In this document: positions 40,868-52,855 of the stretch, in pieces
How positions within the stretch are numbered: position 1 is the first letter of the stretch
Layout of the letters: each line of letters starts with the position of its first letter
Source: Acanthacorydalis orientalis
Taxonomy: Eukaryota; Arthropoda; Insecta; Megaloptera; Corydalidae
NCBI GenBank assembly: GCA_034766995.1
Contig: CM068314.1
Location: 26,682,108 to 26,746,107 of the forward strand
DNA length: 64,000 bases
Reading direction: 5' to 3'
Program-made: the position numbers and the translations under genes
The notes under the pieces: model-generated
What the model saw: only the letters and a program-made list of their open reading frames with translations
Told to the model about the DNA's origin: nothing
The model's database searches: none

Positions 40868-41214
40868 TTTTATTCCCCAGCATGACATTTTTGGAACCAC
40901 TGTTGCACCGTACGTTCTTTAACAGTACCCACGCCAAAAGCATCGTTTAGTTTACGAGCAGTTTCTGCTTCTTTAACACCTGTTTTGAATTCATTAAAAA
41001 AATGCTCTTTTTTGCTTCTTTCCCATCTCTAATTCCATAACCTAATTTGAAGCAAAATTAGTAATAAAACCAAAGTCGATGTTAACAAAATATAGACCGA
41101 AAAATGTACTTTAAAATGATATTAACATAAAGACGATGAAATGACACTTTCATTGAAAAAATGAAGGTTAGAGTTCTGAAAACAAAAGCCGCAATTATTT
41201 TCCTACCAACTTAA
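40868..41214 (-). mobile_element. Mariner 5' fragment, TTAGGTTGGT family
   Basis: Read on the minus strand it begins TTAAGTTGGTAGGAAAATAA, preceded by TA at 41215-41216, and continues through a 5' leader very similar to those at 7860-8082 and 51740-51892. It breaks off near 40868 shortly after the first helix-turn-helix, without a 3' terminal repeat. Confidence 0.82.
40872..41030 (-). pseudogene. Mariner transposase N-terminal relic
   Basis: A clean minus-strand frame reads NEFKTGVKEAETARKLNDAF followed by GVGTVKERTVQQWFQKCHAGE and a stop. It is the best preserved first helix-turn-helix of this family in the window. The second DNA-binding motif and catalytic region are gone. Confidence 0.8.
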
Positions 41215-41308
41215 TAGTAATGAAAAAAGTATTTTTTGTTTTAATAAGAAAAAAAATACTTTTCACTCGTAACTGTTGTCCGATATTTAAAAGTATTGAT
41301 ATCAATTA

Positions 41309-41847
41309 TTAGGTGTAAAAATTAATTCGATACCCTTTTTATAAGAAATGCATGTTTGTGGAAAATGGAATACATATTAATCCTTAAAATACCGCATATT
41401 ATTTTGTACAATTTTTATCCATCTACTGAGTGTTACTCAGTAGATGGATAAAAGTTAAAGAGATTCATTAGTTAGATGAATCTTTTGTCGAAAAAAAGAT
41501 GGCAGATTTGAGTCGATGAAGTCATAATTTATTTTCGACCTCTTCCACTGTTTTAGCATTTTTGGATCCTTTATGCGTCAAAACACTTTCTTTTAAAGCT
41601 GAATAAATTATTTCTGCGGCTTTGGAAATATTTTTTTCAATTGAAATGCAAAAAGTATGCAATACTTAATATGATGTTTTTAGAACGCTATGTTTTGTGT
41701 GGTAATGCTAACTGCTTGGCCAAGATATATAGTGTTTTTAAATGTTAAGATTGTTATGTTGATTGTTGATTGAAATGTTAAGGCACTTCAGAATCGTAAA
41801 ACGACAAGAAAAGATTTTAATTTAAAACAGTTAATTTTTACACCTAA
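41309..41847 (-). mobile_element. Short mariner derivative with clean terminal repeats
   Basis: TTAGGTGTAAAAATTAA at 41309 is exactly inverted at the right end (41831-41847). TA flanks both sides (41307-41308 and 41848-41849). Internal blocks match the degenerate mariner at 31690-32860 in the same orientation: a GGAATACAT block, GAGTCGATGAAGTCAT, CCACTGTTTTA, and near the other end CTTTGGAAATATTTTTTTCA. Almost all the transposase region is deleted. At 539 bases it is a MITE-like derivative of that family. Confidence 0.85.
41413..41453. repeat. Perfect palindrome, 19-bp arms and 3-base loop
   Basis: TTTTATCCATCTACTGAGT at 41413-41431 is exactly inverted at 41435-41453 around GTT. It lies inside the mariner derivative, and the related copy at about 31808 has only a single version of this stretch. 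It therefore probably arose by template switching during replication or repair. Confidence 0.9.
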
Positions 41848-44800
41848 TAAAATGTATGTACGCAATTTAATGCTCAAAAATTTTGGATGATTACAAGAAA
41901 CATCGCGAGCGAATACATAGCTGGAAAATAAAGATATTATTATCATTAATTTAAAGTATAATTATTTTATATTTTTAAACAAAGTCTGATAAAAAAAAAA
42001 CAGAAAAATAAACTTTTTTAAAAAAAATATTCAAAAGCGATTAAAAGAAAATGGTATGGAATTTAAAGCAATCCAAGGAATATATTATTGTCATTCAATC
42101 ACATTGTAAGGTGTTAGACTTGGGCGAAGGTAAAATTAAGATGTGATTAGAGTAAATGTGTTTTTGCAGAAGAGTATCCTTTTTATTTTATTTATAATGT
42201 TAGACATGTATGGTAGAAAAAATAAGAGTTGGATTGTAAGCTATTTTAATAAATTTTCATAAAAAATTCATTATTGCATTAATTTTAAGGGTTTCAGCTA
42301 TTATTTAATTTGTTTCACTAGAAAATTGAATGCTGTTACAATGATACATTTGTATACTTATAATTTATTCAATGGCACCAAAAAGTTTTGTACACAAAAT
42401 TAAAACAGATTCTGAGTCGTTTCCTGTCTAAATATCGTAACTACCTATTCAGTACAGTTAAAGTTGGAAATGTTATACAAACATAGGAATGCTTACATTC
42501 ACAGAATTTTAAGCTGAAAGAAAATATTTGGTCACTTATAAAGGTCACGTTCGGCAAAAAAATCTACATCGTTCAGAATTTCATTCGAATTCATAGACAA
42601 AATGACTTTTGTTTAAATGATGAATATGCTAAAATTTTGATTAAAAATAGTACGAATCTACGAGACTGTCATTGGTGAATATATTATTTATTAACTAGAT
42701 AACAAAACAGGATAAATTTGCTTATTTGAATTGTTATAATTTTCTAGAAATAAATACTAGTTATTCGATTTAATATTACTTAAGTTTTTTTTTCATGAAA
42801 AATCTGTTAAGAATATGTCTGTATTTATATAAAATAGTATGGATTAAAAAACTTCTTTGTAAAATTAATTTTTTAAAAAAAATAAAAATTAAAAACTGTA
42901 AAAATTATAACTCGTTTGAAATATGTTATAAATTACAAACAAGTGAGAAAAAAGAAATCGTCAAATAGTATTTTTGTTATAATAAAATAATGTAGTTGTT
43001 CAAAACAGTCACTCATTTTCTTCGTTTAACAGAAAGTAAAAATTAAAATATGGAATCTTATATGAAAAAAAAATATACAAAATGAACATAAACTAGCGAC
43101 ACATGTATGTCTTATACATTACAAAAAATCACAAATTTCAATAATGAAATTATATATTAGACATTCACGTTTATCCAATGCTAATGTCCGAATACTTGTT
43201 AAGTAATAAACGATATATGAATGAAATTATAACTTTTCTAATCAATATTTATGTATACAATATATGACATTAATAATTAGCAAGCAGTTGTTATAGATCG
43301 ATCGCAACCTTTATAATGTCACTCACATCCAAGATGTGACAGACACGCTTTGACAAGAAAAAGTGATGAATCTACTCTGTACGATAATTAAATATCAATT
43401 TATCAAACGAGATACCATTTATAACATAGCTAACAGGCTTGTTATTTATGCCAAACATGTTCAAAATAACATTTTTTTCTATGGTGTTAATACGCTCCCA
43501 TATTGTCAACAAGCCTTTGAGACGTTAACAACATGTTCATATACATTTTTTAACAATTATCTTTACAACTTTGATTGTGGATTTCATTTTTGTATTTTTC
43601 ATTTTATTTCTCTATGAAACCTGTTTTACGACAGTATAAAGATGTCATATTATATGACAGTTATGAAATAAATGTTTAAATACATGGACTCGTAAATTAT
43701 TATTCATTTACTGCTTATGTATGCTTGGGATATGAAGTGTAATAAAAGTTTTAAAAATTAACCTAACTTGCAGAATACCATAAATATATTTTTTAAATTA
43801 ATAATTATATTTAAATTATTAATAAAAATGTTTAAATACATTTCGATATGGTATTATAAGAGATTATATTTTATTTATATATTAAAAAAATATTTTCAAG
43901 TTTGAAAATTTCTTACTATTTCAAACTTTATGTGAGTTGAAAATTCTTTTTATTAGTCACCAGCATATGTGTTCTACGTTTGAATGAGATGTTATGCAGT
44001 ATTAACCCTTATCGGTCGGTTTGCTTTTACAGAAAATTTCTGCTAGGTCTGAGTTTATTTAACAGTTTTTTAACATTTGTTACTATTATTATAAATTTCA
44101 ATAAAAAAACGACTCATTTTATATACATAATTAAGAATTATTTATTAGGTATTTACTTCTATATTTTTTATAATCAGATAATGTATGATATCGTGAAAAA
44201 GATTCTCCAAAATGTAACCCTGGGTGGTCCATTGCAAGTTTGACAAAAATTTAATTAGTTTTCTTACATCGGGAAAAAATCTCTTGGAGAAAACCATAAA
44301 CTTATTTTTCGTTCATAGGATAGTTGGTTTAGTTCAAGAGATTTTCCATTTAATCATTACTGAGGATTTGAAGTTCTAGGTTGCCATTCAACAGTTATAG
44401 ATGAGTGGAAATCACCCAAAAAGTTGTTTTACCAATTTTTTGACAAACTGTAAATGAAGTATTGGTTTATTGCCTTTTCTTTTTTCACAGAATTTATATA
44501 AAATTTACGCATTTGTAGCACTGGCTTATAGAGGTCAGAAAATAGTATAAAACATCTATACAATAAAATTCTAAAAAAGGTTATTTGTTATTAGCAGACA
44601 TTCTATCAACATGGTTCTTAAATGACTAGAAATTTTGCTATTATTGATTACTGTATGATGACATCCGACCTATAAAAGTTAAATTAAGGTGTTTAATTTG
44701 AGTATTTTATTAATATGATGTAAAAAATAGTAATTTAAAGTGATGAAAATAATAAAACAACAAAGATAATTTTCATTCTGATTGAGATTCTCTATGAATG

Positions 44801-45287
44801 TGTTTTTTTGACACGAATAATAAAAAAGATAATTCACTTTTAGTAAAAACTAAAGTTACTAACGACGAAAATCTGGTGAAGATCTACGTTGTTTGTTTTA
44901 TATTGCGCTAATTTGTATTAATGATTTATTTCATATTGTAAAACAGTAATGTTCAAATTTTTTGGAGCTTAGGATTAATTAAACTAATCAAGATTTCTCT
45001 GTTTATTTATTCTAACAATAAAATGAATGTTGATTTCAAATAAAGAAATTTATAAGTTTCTTTTATAGACACTTTTATTTTTAATGTTTTCTTAAAAAAT
45101 CATTCGGAAAAAATGTTAAATAAGCTGAAAATCAATAAATATTAGTATTTTAACATCCAACAATATACTTAAGTTTGCGTTTTCACAATCAGAAGGTAAA
45201 AAATATATTTTTTTAACTTCTCATAACTCATTTCAGTGAAAGTAATTAAAATATAATTTAAATTGTTTAAAAAATGTAATTAAAAAG

Positions 45288-45323
<36 letters not shown>

Positions 45324-45778
45324 TCCATTCTTTAAATATAATACATAAAAGAATAACTATTTCCTTATCAATTATTTATTAAATTCTTTCCGCTGTAACA
45401 TTTAATTAAAAACCAAATAATCTTTCTTTCTGTATAAAAAATGGATATTGTTTGTGGTATGTAATTTTTTTTGCGGCTTCCTAAAGAAATATATTTAGAT
45501 AAAGGAATCAATACGATATCGACATATTTTGTAAATAACAAGCATGAAAATAAATTGGACATGCTTCAGAATACGAATTATCTAACATAAAAAATCACAT
45601 ACACATTCGAATATTACGTGACTTTGAAACTTTTAACTTTGATATATTTATTGAAATTTTTTAAATATATGTTTTGTTTGATTTCATTATAAGATGTTTG
45701 ACGTACACGCATTTAATTATAAGTTAAAATAAATTAATCCATAATGTAATTAAAAAGATAAGCATGTTATAATTAATA

Positions 45779-45784
<6 letters not shown>

Positions 45785-45822
<38 letters not shown>
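45785..45822. repeat. (TA)n microsatellite
   Basis: Pure TA repeat of about 38 bases; a similar one is at 45290-45320. Confidence 0.9.
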
Positions 45823-45825
<3 letters not shown>

Positions 45826-46799
45826 TAAATAGTAATTTTTTTTCAAAACACGTAATGTAATGGTTTTATTTGTAACTGAAATTTTATTTTTACTTACAGT
45901 GAATAAGTTAAGTATCTTTTCAGTAACGTTTAATATTTTAATGTAATTTTTATGCAAGTTTCTATATTCAACTAATAATAATTCTAAGTGAAACTTTAAC
46001 AAAAAAAGAAAAACATAGAACACAACATGTTTTACTATAGATATATTGTTTTAACCCAATGTTTTTATACCACAAGTTAGATTAACAATCAAAAAAATAA
46101 CAATTTATATCGTGAAAACTTTTAGGGAAGAAATCGTATTATATACTACGAAAACATTCATTTTATAATAAACGAATTCGATACAGGAAGTTGTTGGTTT
46201 GCAAAGAATCTATATATAAGAAAATTCTGATAAAGTTTATTTACAAACTTGTTTACTTATACGTTTAGATTATATAACTTGTAAACTGAAGTTATTGATT
46301 GACTTGAAATGTTTTATTCGACTGAAATTGTTAAAAGTTTCTTTATGAATCGAAATGTTTCTAATTGTTAATATGTTTGTGAAGTATAACTAATATCTAT
46401 TTATTATTATTATTATTATTAACTATTATATATTATATATAATTTTATATTTATAACATAATTATAATTTTTCTATTTTGTTGATACATTACTGAATACA
46501 AGTCTATTTCAAAATCCTTTTAACTGAACTATTTAATATCTTTTTTATTTCAATATAATTTTTGATTTCTTATTGATCCCTTTGTAAATATTTTTATATA
46601 TTTCGGCTTTCAGTCAATAATTTCTGTTTATCTATTATCTTGTTCCGTAATAATCCGCTATTTTCAATTTTTATTTTTTTATATTATTTTATCTTTAATG
46701 TCTGTTTAATTTAGCTTCCATTATACTCTACTTCTTTTTCTTATTATCGATAAAATAAATCTTTCTAATTTTTTCGTTTATTATATATATATATACATA

Positions 46800-47900
46800 T
46801 GTGATTTTGAAATTTAATTACTGCAATGGCACAATGAAAAGAAACAAAATTGAAGTAACAAGAAAAATGTTTGATATTTATTTAAAGTAATCTCCATTTA
46901 CTTAAATACACTTATTACAAAGTTCTAAAAATTTTGAAAACAGTCGGCAAAGAGGTCAGAAAAAAATTAAACTTCACAATCAGTGCAAAATGTGCAGGTA
47001 GATTGTTATGCAACAAGAACCAACTATTAATTTCTCGAAATTGCGATTTCACTCGAGAAATGTGTTGCAATAATCTCTTTATCACTCTTACGTAGAATGT
47101 ACTGTTAACTGCTTGTCATTTAAGCACACATTCTTTTTAGATCAGCAGGGTTTTATGTTAGATTTGTACAAACGATACTTTTTGGTTCTCGGTGATGATT
47201 TTCCAATCCACTGTATGCTCCGGAGTTTCGTCTCACGATCACACTGAAATACACATGACTGATTACCAGTGATAATGCAATTAAGAAAAGTTGTATTCTT
47301 GCAGCAAATCTGAACGAAATCTATGTACGATTCAACGCTTTTTTGTTTTTGCTCCTCCGTAAGACTCTATCCTAAAGACTCTATAATCTTAGATCTTCCT
47401 CTTTTACAAATCTTCATGTAAAATTTGTCGAATTTTCTCCTTAACGATGTTCACATTAACTTTCATCATTTAGAGGATCATGTGCCGATCTTTCGCAACA
47501 ATTTCAGGAACGTTTGCCATCGAAGAGATTGACGGACGCTTAATTCTAGCGTCAACATGAACATCCTCATGTTCATCTTTGAAATGTTTAAATCAATCAA
47601 ACATACTAATATGCCTTAAAGTGTTATCACCATACACAGTTTTTAACATTACGTAAGTTTTTATAGCATTTTTCTCTAATTTATAGTAAAAATTAATATT
47701 CACTCATTGCTCCATGATGATTTATAGACACACAATATACGTGCTAGCTTTATGCACAGAAACTAACTGCTGTTTGATCTTAACTCAACCACCTTTTATT
47801 GACAAAACTGTGAAATATTATATGCTGCTCTATTTTTGGTTTAATTTCACGTGACTTCAGTGCTACAGTGTCAATAAGGAAATTAAATTGAATAACCTCG
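46800..47900 (-). mobile_element. Degenerate mariner-like element
   Basis: The right end, on the minus strand, reads CGAGGTTATTCAATTTAATT and is followed outward by TA (47901-47902). The left end reads TGTGATTTTGAAATTTAATT after a TA, an imperfect inverted copy. Between them is about 1.1 kb with a decayed transposase frame. Both ends lie within about 20 bases of TA-rich tracts. The family resembles the mariners whose transposases begin MEQR.NIKF, known from many insects. Confidence 0.78.
46930..47715 (-). pseudogene. Mariner-like transposase relic
   Basis: Minus-strand pieces in order are MEQ, a stop, VNINFYYKLEKNAIKTYVML, HEDVHVDARIKRPSISS (the GRPS-like linker between DNA-binding motifs), VNIVKEKIRQILHEDL, and near the far end WFLLHNNLPAHFALIVKF (canonical HHDNAPAHTAL). 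The catalytic Asp in the last block is Asn. Numerous stops and frameshifts are present, so it is non-functional. Confidence 0.8.
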
Positions 47901-47912
47901 TATGTATATATG

Positions 47913-47915
<3 letters not shown>

Positions 47916-47964
<49 letters not shown>
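47916..47964. repeat. (TA)n microsatellite
   Basis: TA repeat of about 49 bases, just outside the element ending at 47900. Confidence 0.95.
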
Positions 47965-47966
<2 letters not shown>

Positions 47967-48948
47967 CTATAATTTTTTTAACGTATGAATGTATGTAGTA
48001 TTGAAAATGATTTAATTTGATAACCTGATTAATTTGGTCTATTTCTTAATTTAATTTTTTACGTACAATAACAAATATCCAAATATTTTTTTAATAAATA
48101 AAAAATAAAACGTTATTGTTAAATAACATTTTATTCAAGATTACAATCTGACGAATAATGTTTATAATTAAAATTATATTCTTAATTATATGAGAATATG
48201 TATATCTCTAGCAAATTTTATTTAAAAAGGATTGTTTTAACCGCTTAATAACATTTTACTTTTTTTTAGTTAAAATTCAAATTAACAATTATTCAGGAGT
48301 ATTTTCTTGAAATTTATTTTTTTGAATTTTGGATTAGAATATGTCATACTGGTCAATAGTTTATCCTGATAAGCAGCAATTTTAAAATATATTAAATAAT
48401 CTTTCAAAAAATAAAATAAAGATACTCCATAATAATATATTTTGTAATTTTTCATTCTTCAAATATTGAAAAAATATTAAAGTTAATTAAAAGAGAATTA
48501 TATTTTGTATCTCTGAAAACAGGAACAAATATTACTTAAAAAATAAATTAGATACTTTTGAATTAATTACATGCCTTATATACATAAACATTCTAAAACT
48601 GGGACGATGTAAAAAATATTTACAGATTTTTATACGAATAACAATGTAATAAATAACTGACTTTTGTAACAAAAGATGAGTGAAAATGAATCCGATGCTA
48701 TACATTTTTATGATATATTTTTTCATACAAAAAGTATACATTTCATAAGACTCGTAAAATGTTTTCGAGGTTCTTTATTGCTTTAAGAAAAATTTTATTA
48801 CATAATTTCTGGAAAATGTTACACAGGTTTTCATTCAAATTCAAAAGAATATTTAGGTTTATAAACTTTTTTATCGTATTTCGTCATCTTCTATACATTT
48901 TATGAATTGTATTCAAACTTGAATTATAATAAATGATAATAAATTATA

Positions 48949-48949
<1 letters not shown>

Positions 48950-48985
<36 letters not shown>
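48950..48985. repeat. (TA)n microsatellite
   Basis: TA repeat of about 36 bases. Confidence 0.9.
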
Positions 48986-48990
<5 letters not shown>

Positions 48991-49830
48991 TATTTATATA
49001 TATTTTATGAAGTAAGTTATATTTTTGCTATATTATTAGATATGAACAAAGTTTTGAAATATTTTTAAGCATTTAATAGAAATATATTTAAAAAAAATAT
49101 TTAATGAACTATTGAGTTATTTTAAAAAATAGAAAAAAATCCTCTATATTTAATTTTACATTTATTTGAACTGTTATTAAAAACAAATCAACTTGTGTTC
49201 TTTTACAAAAATCTGAAATAACATTTCGTATTTTAATGTATTAGAAGTACAAGTGTAATTATTTTTTATTTAATGGGCAAAAATAAAACAATACTTTAAA
49301 AATTTAAAATTATTATAATTTAAATTGGAATATGTTTGTATTACGACAAAGAAATGACGTCTAGTCAATAAATATTAACCATAAAACATTCTAATCACCG
49401 TCACCAACGCTTTATTATGTTAATAAAAGTTTCGAAACGATACAATCTCGTATTATGTTTTTGTAACAAATTTAATGAACATAATTTTGCTCAGCACGAA
49501 TGTCATTTCGTAAATTACCCGAGCATTAATTTTACTTATGATAGATATTATTTCTATTACACGAGAAGAAACATATTATTGCGTTTGTAAAGACCGTACA
49601 ATATCTTTTCATTATTTAACAATACAATAGTTGAACAAACTAAATTCGACATAGAATGTCATTTGAAAGCCAACAGCTTTTAAATCAAAATGGGCACGGT
49701 TTCCGTAAAATTTGAAAAGCGTATTTAAGTCTTTGCTGATATAACATCAAAAAAGCTTATTTAAGATTTCAATGATGTCTGTGAGGGGAACAACAATAGC
49801 GATAATATATTATCAGTGCACTCAACTCAC

Positions 49831-49975
49831 CTCTGGCACGAGTTTTTGTTAAAAGCTTTTGCACTATGTTGTCATAAGCTATCTCTTCAGCAACACCCGA
49901 ATCTTTCACTAGCTTTTCTTTGACAGCAATGCAGATGTTGTGTTTGGCGAGCAGTTCTTCGAGTTCTTCAAATGC
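49831..49975 (-). CDS. mGluR: Metabotropic glutamate receptor exon, ligand-binding domain
   Basis: This internal exon of 145 bases gives 48 codons plus one base. It begins AFEELEELLAKHNICIAV and continues through KEKLVKDSG and AYDNIVQKLL to TRAR. It matches the mGluR segment where a residue run like AFE..GICIA precedes the second lobe of the glutamate-binding domain. The acceptor is a long T tract followed by tag and the donor is gtgagt, both on the minus strand. It starts in phase 0. The last base G plus GC of the exon ending at 22833 makes a Gly codon, so the two exons read through without a break. It is too short and fragmented to appear as a long open frame and was found by eye from its higher GC content. 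The roughly 200 residues expected before it in the family were not found up to 64000. Confidence 0.93.
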
Positions 49976-50282
49976 CTAAAAAAAATATATACGTTTATGA
50001 ACAAACATTTCTTGAATTATCTTTTAAGGTTTTATCATTTTTATACTTGGAAGACAAATGATAACCACATATTTTTATTTTCACATTACTCAGAATAAAT
50101 ACTTTAACACTAATATGTAGAAATCAATATTATTTAGTTGAAAAGGCAATATGACTATCAAATACATAAATTAATAATTATTTGTAATTATTAATATCGA
50201 TTCATTTTTATTAAACTTATTTAAATTCTTAAAAATTATAATTACTTATAATTATTTTAAATATGTGTGTATATATAGTTAT

Positions 50283-50287
50283 ATTAT

Positions 50288-50341
<54 letters not shown>
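50283..50341. repeat. (TA)n microsatellite
   Basis: TA repeat with one AA interruption, about 300 bases upstream of the mGluR exon 49831-49975 in the transcript. A smaller tract is at 50631-50659. Confidence 0.95.
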
Positions 50342-50345
<4 letters not shown>

Positions 50346-50629
50346 ATTTAAAAGAAATGTTTATATTTGAAAAAGTGTTTCCATATATTTTAATAAAAGA
50401 TAAATAGAATGCAACGCATTAAAATTTTATCTAACAATGCTAGCTAGAAATGTTAAAATTTAAATGGAAAGCACCTATAATGAAATTGTACCAAAAGATT
50501 ACGTTTATGAAATGAAGTAGCGTTGCATGAATTAATTTGTATTAGGTGTAAATTACATTTCTGGATACGAGTCACGAGAAGTTAACTCTTATGATGAAAG
50601 TATATAAATAACAAGAAGGGATGTAGGAG

Positions 50630-50661
<32 letters not shown>

Positions 50662-51342
50662 TTTTGAAAATATTCGACTTTATTATTTCAATAAATTTAA
50701 ATGTAAAATAATAAAATTGACTAAAAAATGTAATGTTATGTTCATAATGATATATTTAAGGGCATATATGACAATTTCATAAACACTATGAAGTTAACAA
50801 AATTTTTATAAGATTATTTTTTTTTATTCTACATACTATACATAAAATTTAAAATCAATTTACTTTACTTTGAAAGAGAAATTACATTTTTAAATCAGTA
50901 TTTTTAAAGGTACTGTTCTGTAACTGTTTCACATTATCGAATATAATTGCAAAAAAATGAAATCATATCAAGTTATGATTTCAGTTTTTTTTGTCTTTTA
51001 TTTATAAATTGATGAAATTTCCTAAAATATTTTTTTTCATTCTTAAATTGTATAAAGGAAATTTATAATTCATCAAATTTTGTATTCTTTAATGGTTTGT
51101 AAATTGTTAAGTTAGGAAAATGCGAGAACATTACTTTAGGTTCATATAAAAGTTTTTTATATTTTGAATAAAAGTATACACATTTTTAGAAAACTTATAA
51201 TTCACTGTTTCACTCGTTCTCCATTTGTGTTATTTTTTAAATATTTCGTTTCAAAGATTAGTAAGTTTTACTAATCTTAACTATATATTATTATAATGAT
51301 GCCATGCTTAAAACTCTGAAAGAGACATTGATATTGTAATTA

Positions 51343-51892
51343 TCATGTTGGTAAAAAAATAATTGCGGTTTATGACCTTCAAATTCATATGCATTTTTCA
51401 CTTTTTTCATTTTATTAGCAGTTTTAAGTACTTCAGAACTGTTGGATAACTAACGTCTAACTTTTGTGCAAGCTCTCGAATTGTTGTGCGTTGTTCTGAT
51501 TCAAATAACGCCTTCAGTTGGTCGTTATAAACTGGAAAAGGACGCCCGCGTCCTTTTTTTATCTTCAAGGATCTCGTCATCAGAAAACATTTTTTGGAAC
51601 CCCCATTGCATCGTACGTTCCTTAACAGTACCCACATCAAAAGCATTGTTTAATTTACGAGTAGTTTCCGCTACTTTACCACTCGTTTTGAACTGATACA
51701 AAAAAATTATCCTTTCTCATCTCTAATTCAATAGCCTAATTTAAAGTAAAATTAATAACAAAACTAAAGTCAATATTCCCAAAATACAGACTGAAAAATG
51801 CACTTTAAAATGATATTAACATGAATACGATGAAAAAAATTAAGGTTAGAATTTAGAAAACAAAAATTGCATTTATTTTCCTACTAACTTAA
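51343..51892 (-). mobile_element. Short mariner derivative with both ends, TTAGGTTGGT family
   Basis: The left end reads TCATGTTGGTAAAAAAATAA and continues TTGCGG. The right end, on the minus strand, reads TTAAGTTAGTAGGAAAATAA. TA flanks both sides (51341-51342 and 51893-51894). At 550 bases it keeps the 5' leader and the two helix-turn-helix regions, then jumps almost directly to the 3' terminal repeat. It is the only member of this group here with two ends. Confidence 0.87.
51407..51740 (-). pseudogene. Mariner transposase DNA-binding region, catalytic domain deleted
   Basis: The first frame reads QFKTSGKVAETTRKLNNAF then DVGTVKERTMQWGFQKMF (first helix-turn-helix). A shift in an A-rich run near 51560 leads to GRGRPFPVYNDQLKALFESE and RTTIRELAQKLDVSYPTVLK, the linker and second helix-turn-helix. 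The open frame from 51646 holds the second part intact for about 50 residues. The catalytic DD34D domain is entirely missing. A product limited to the DNA-binding motif is conceivable but unsupported. Confidence 0.82.
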
Positions 51893-52855
51893 TAAAATTA
51901 TTTAATATTTGAAATATTCAAAAAAATACTTATTTATGTACTTTACTTGTATTCAAATACCGGTTATTATTATGTCTTAATTAATAACGGTATTTAAATT
52001 AAATAAATATTTCATGAAGTAGAAATCGCGTGATTTTGACGATCGAGTGTATTGCCTAATTAGTCATAATTTTAATAAATTTTGCTTACAGATACAAAAA
52101 TTTAAATATAAGTTTATGTTTCTCGTTTTCATTTACGCTTTTTTCTACTAATTACAAAGTGAAATTATTCGTGGATTTTCTTAATAATATATACTTCAAA
52201 AAATCTGATTGTATGAAAGAACTCATAAATGCTTTTTTTAATTATTTTAATTAAAATAAATTATATATCAAATTTTAGAAATATTAAAAAATGTTCATTG
52301 AAATATATGTATTTATGGATACTTACGTATATTTTTCAGTTTGATTATTACATTTCTCTTTTTTAATGAAACAGATTAGCGTAGACTGACAGAAAATATA
52401 TTTATTTAATTGCAAATTCTAATAATTATTATAAGTTTATATATTATTACAAATACTATTTTATACGCTAATACTATGTAGTAAAAATCAAAAAAATTTA
52501 CAATAAGTAAATAAATAAATTAGAAACCAATACTCGTATGTGACAGTTAAAATACAATAAAAAAAATGTAACGATATAGAAACGACTCAAATAAAAATAA
52601 ACGATGACCATATTTTCATAAGGAAAGAATGACAGCTCGTTTCAATTTCAATGCATAAAACTTTTACGTCCAACTACACGATTTACGATATCGACATTTC
52701 CATCATACTTCTTTTACGAAAACATTTCAAAAAATAGCAACTTCACAATAACGAAGAATTGAAGTCTTGCATTTACGTTTCATCAATCAATAGAATTATT
52801 TTCGAATCTGTATTGTATAATACATTTTATAAAAGAATATTCTAATCTCATTTAA

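Larger units (their letters stand above)
22834..49830 (-). other. mGluR: Large mGluR intron (26,997 bases) full of repeats
   Basis: This intron separates the two recognised mGluR exons and is phase 1. Its donor (gtgagt, minus strand) is next to 49831 and its acceptor (tttcag) ends at 22834. It contains a degenerate mariner at 31690-32860, a deleted mariner at 38527-39349, a mariner 5' piece at 40868-41214, a short mariner derivative at 41309-41847, a mariner-like relic at 46800-47900 and more than twenty (TA)n tracts. The stretches 23600-26200, 27540-29880, 33400-36680 and 41850-45280 hold nothing recognisable beyond AT-rich sequence and random short open frames. The open frames at 43363-43617 and 43980-44243 have no recognisable domain and are treated as chance. 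Confidence 0.9.

Noticed and set aside
43363..44243. Two open frames of 84 and 87 codons on the plus strand
   Set aside because: Residue content is typical of random AT-rich DNA; no domain, homology or conserved motif was seen.
51466..51696. 76-codon plus-strand frame
   Set aside because: It is the antisense shadow of the mariner transposase relic at 51407-51740.
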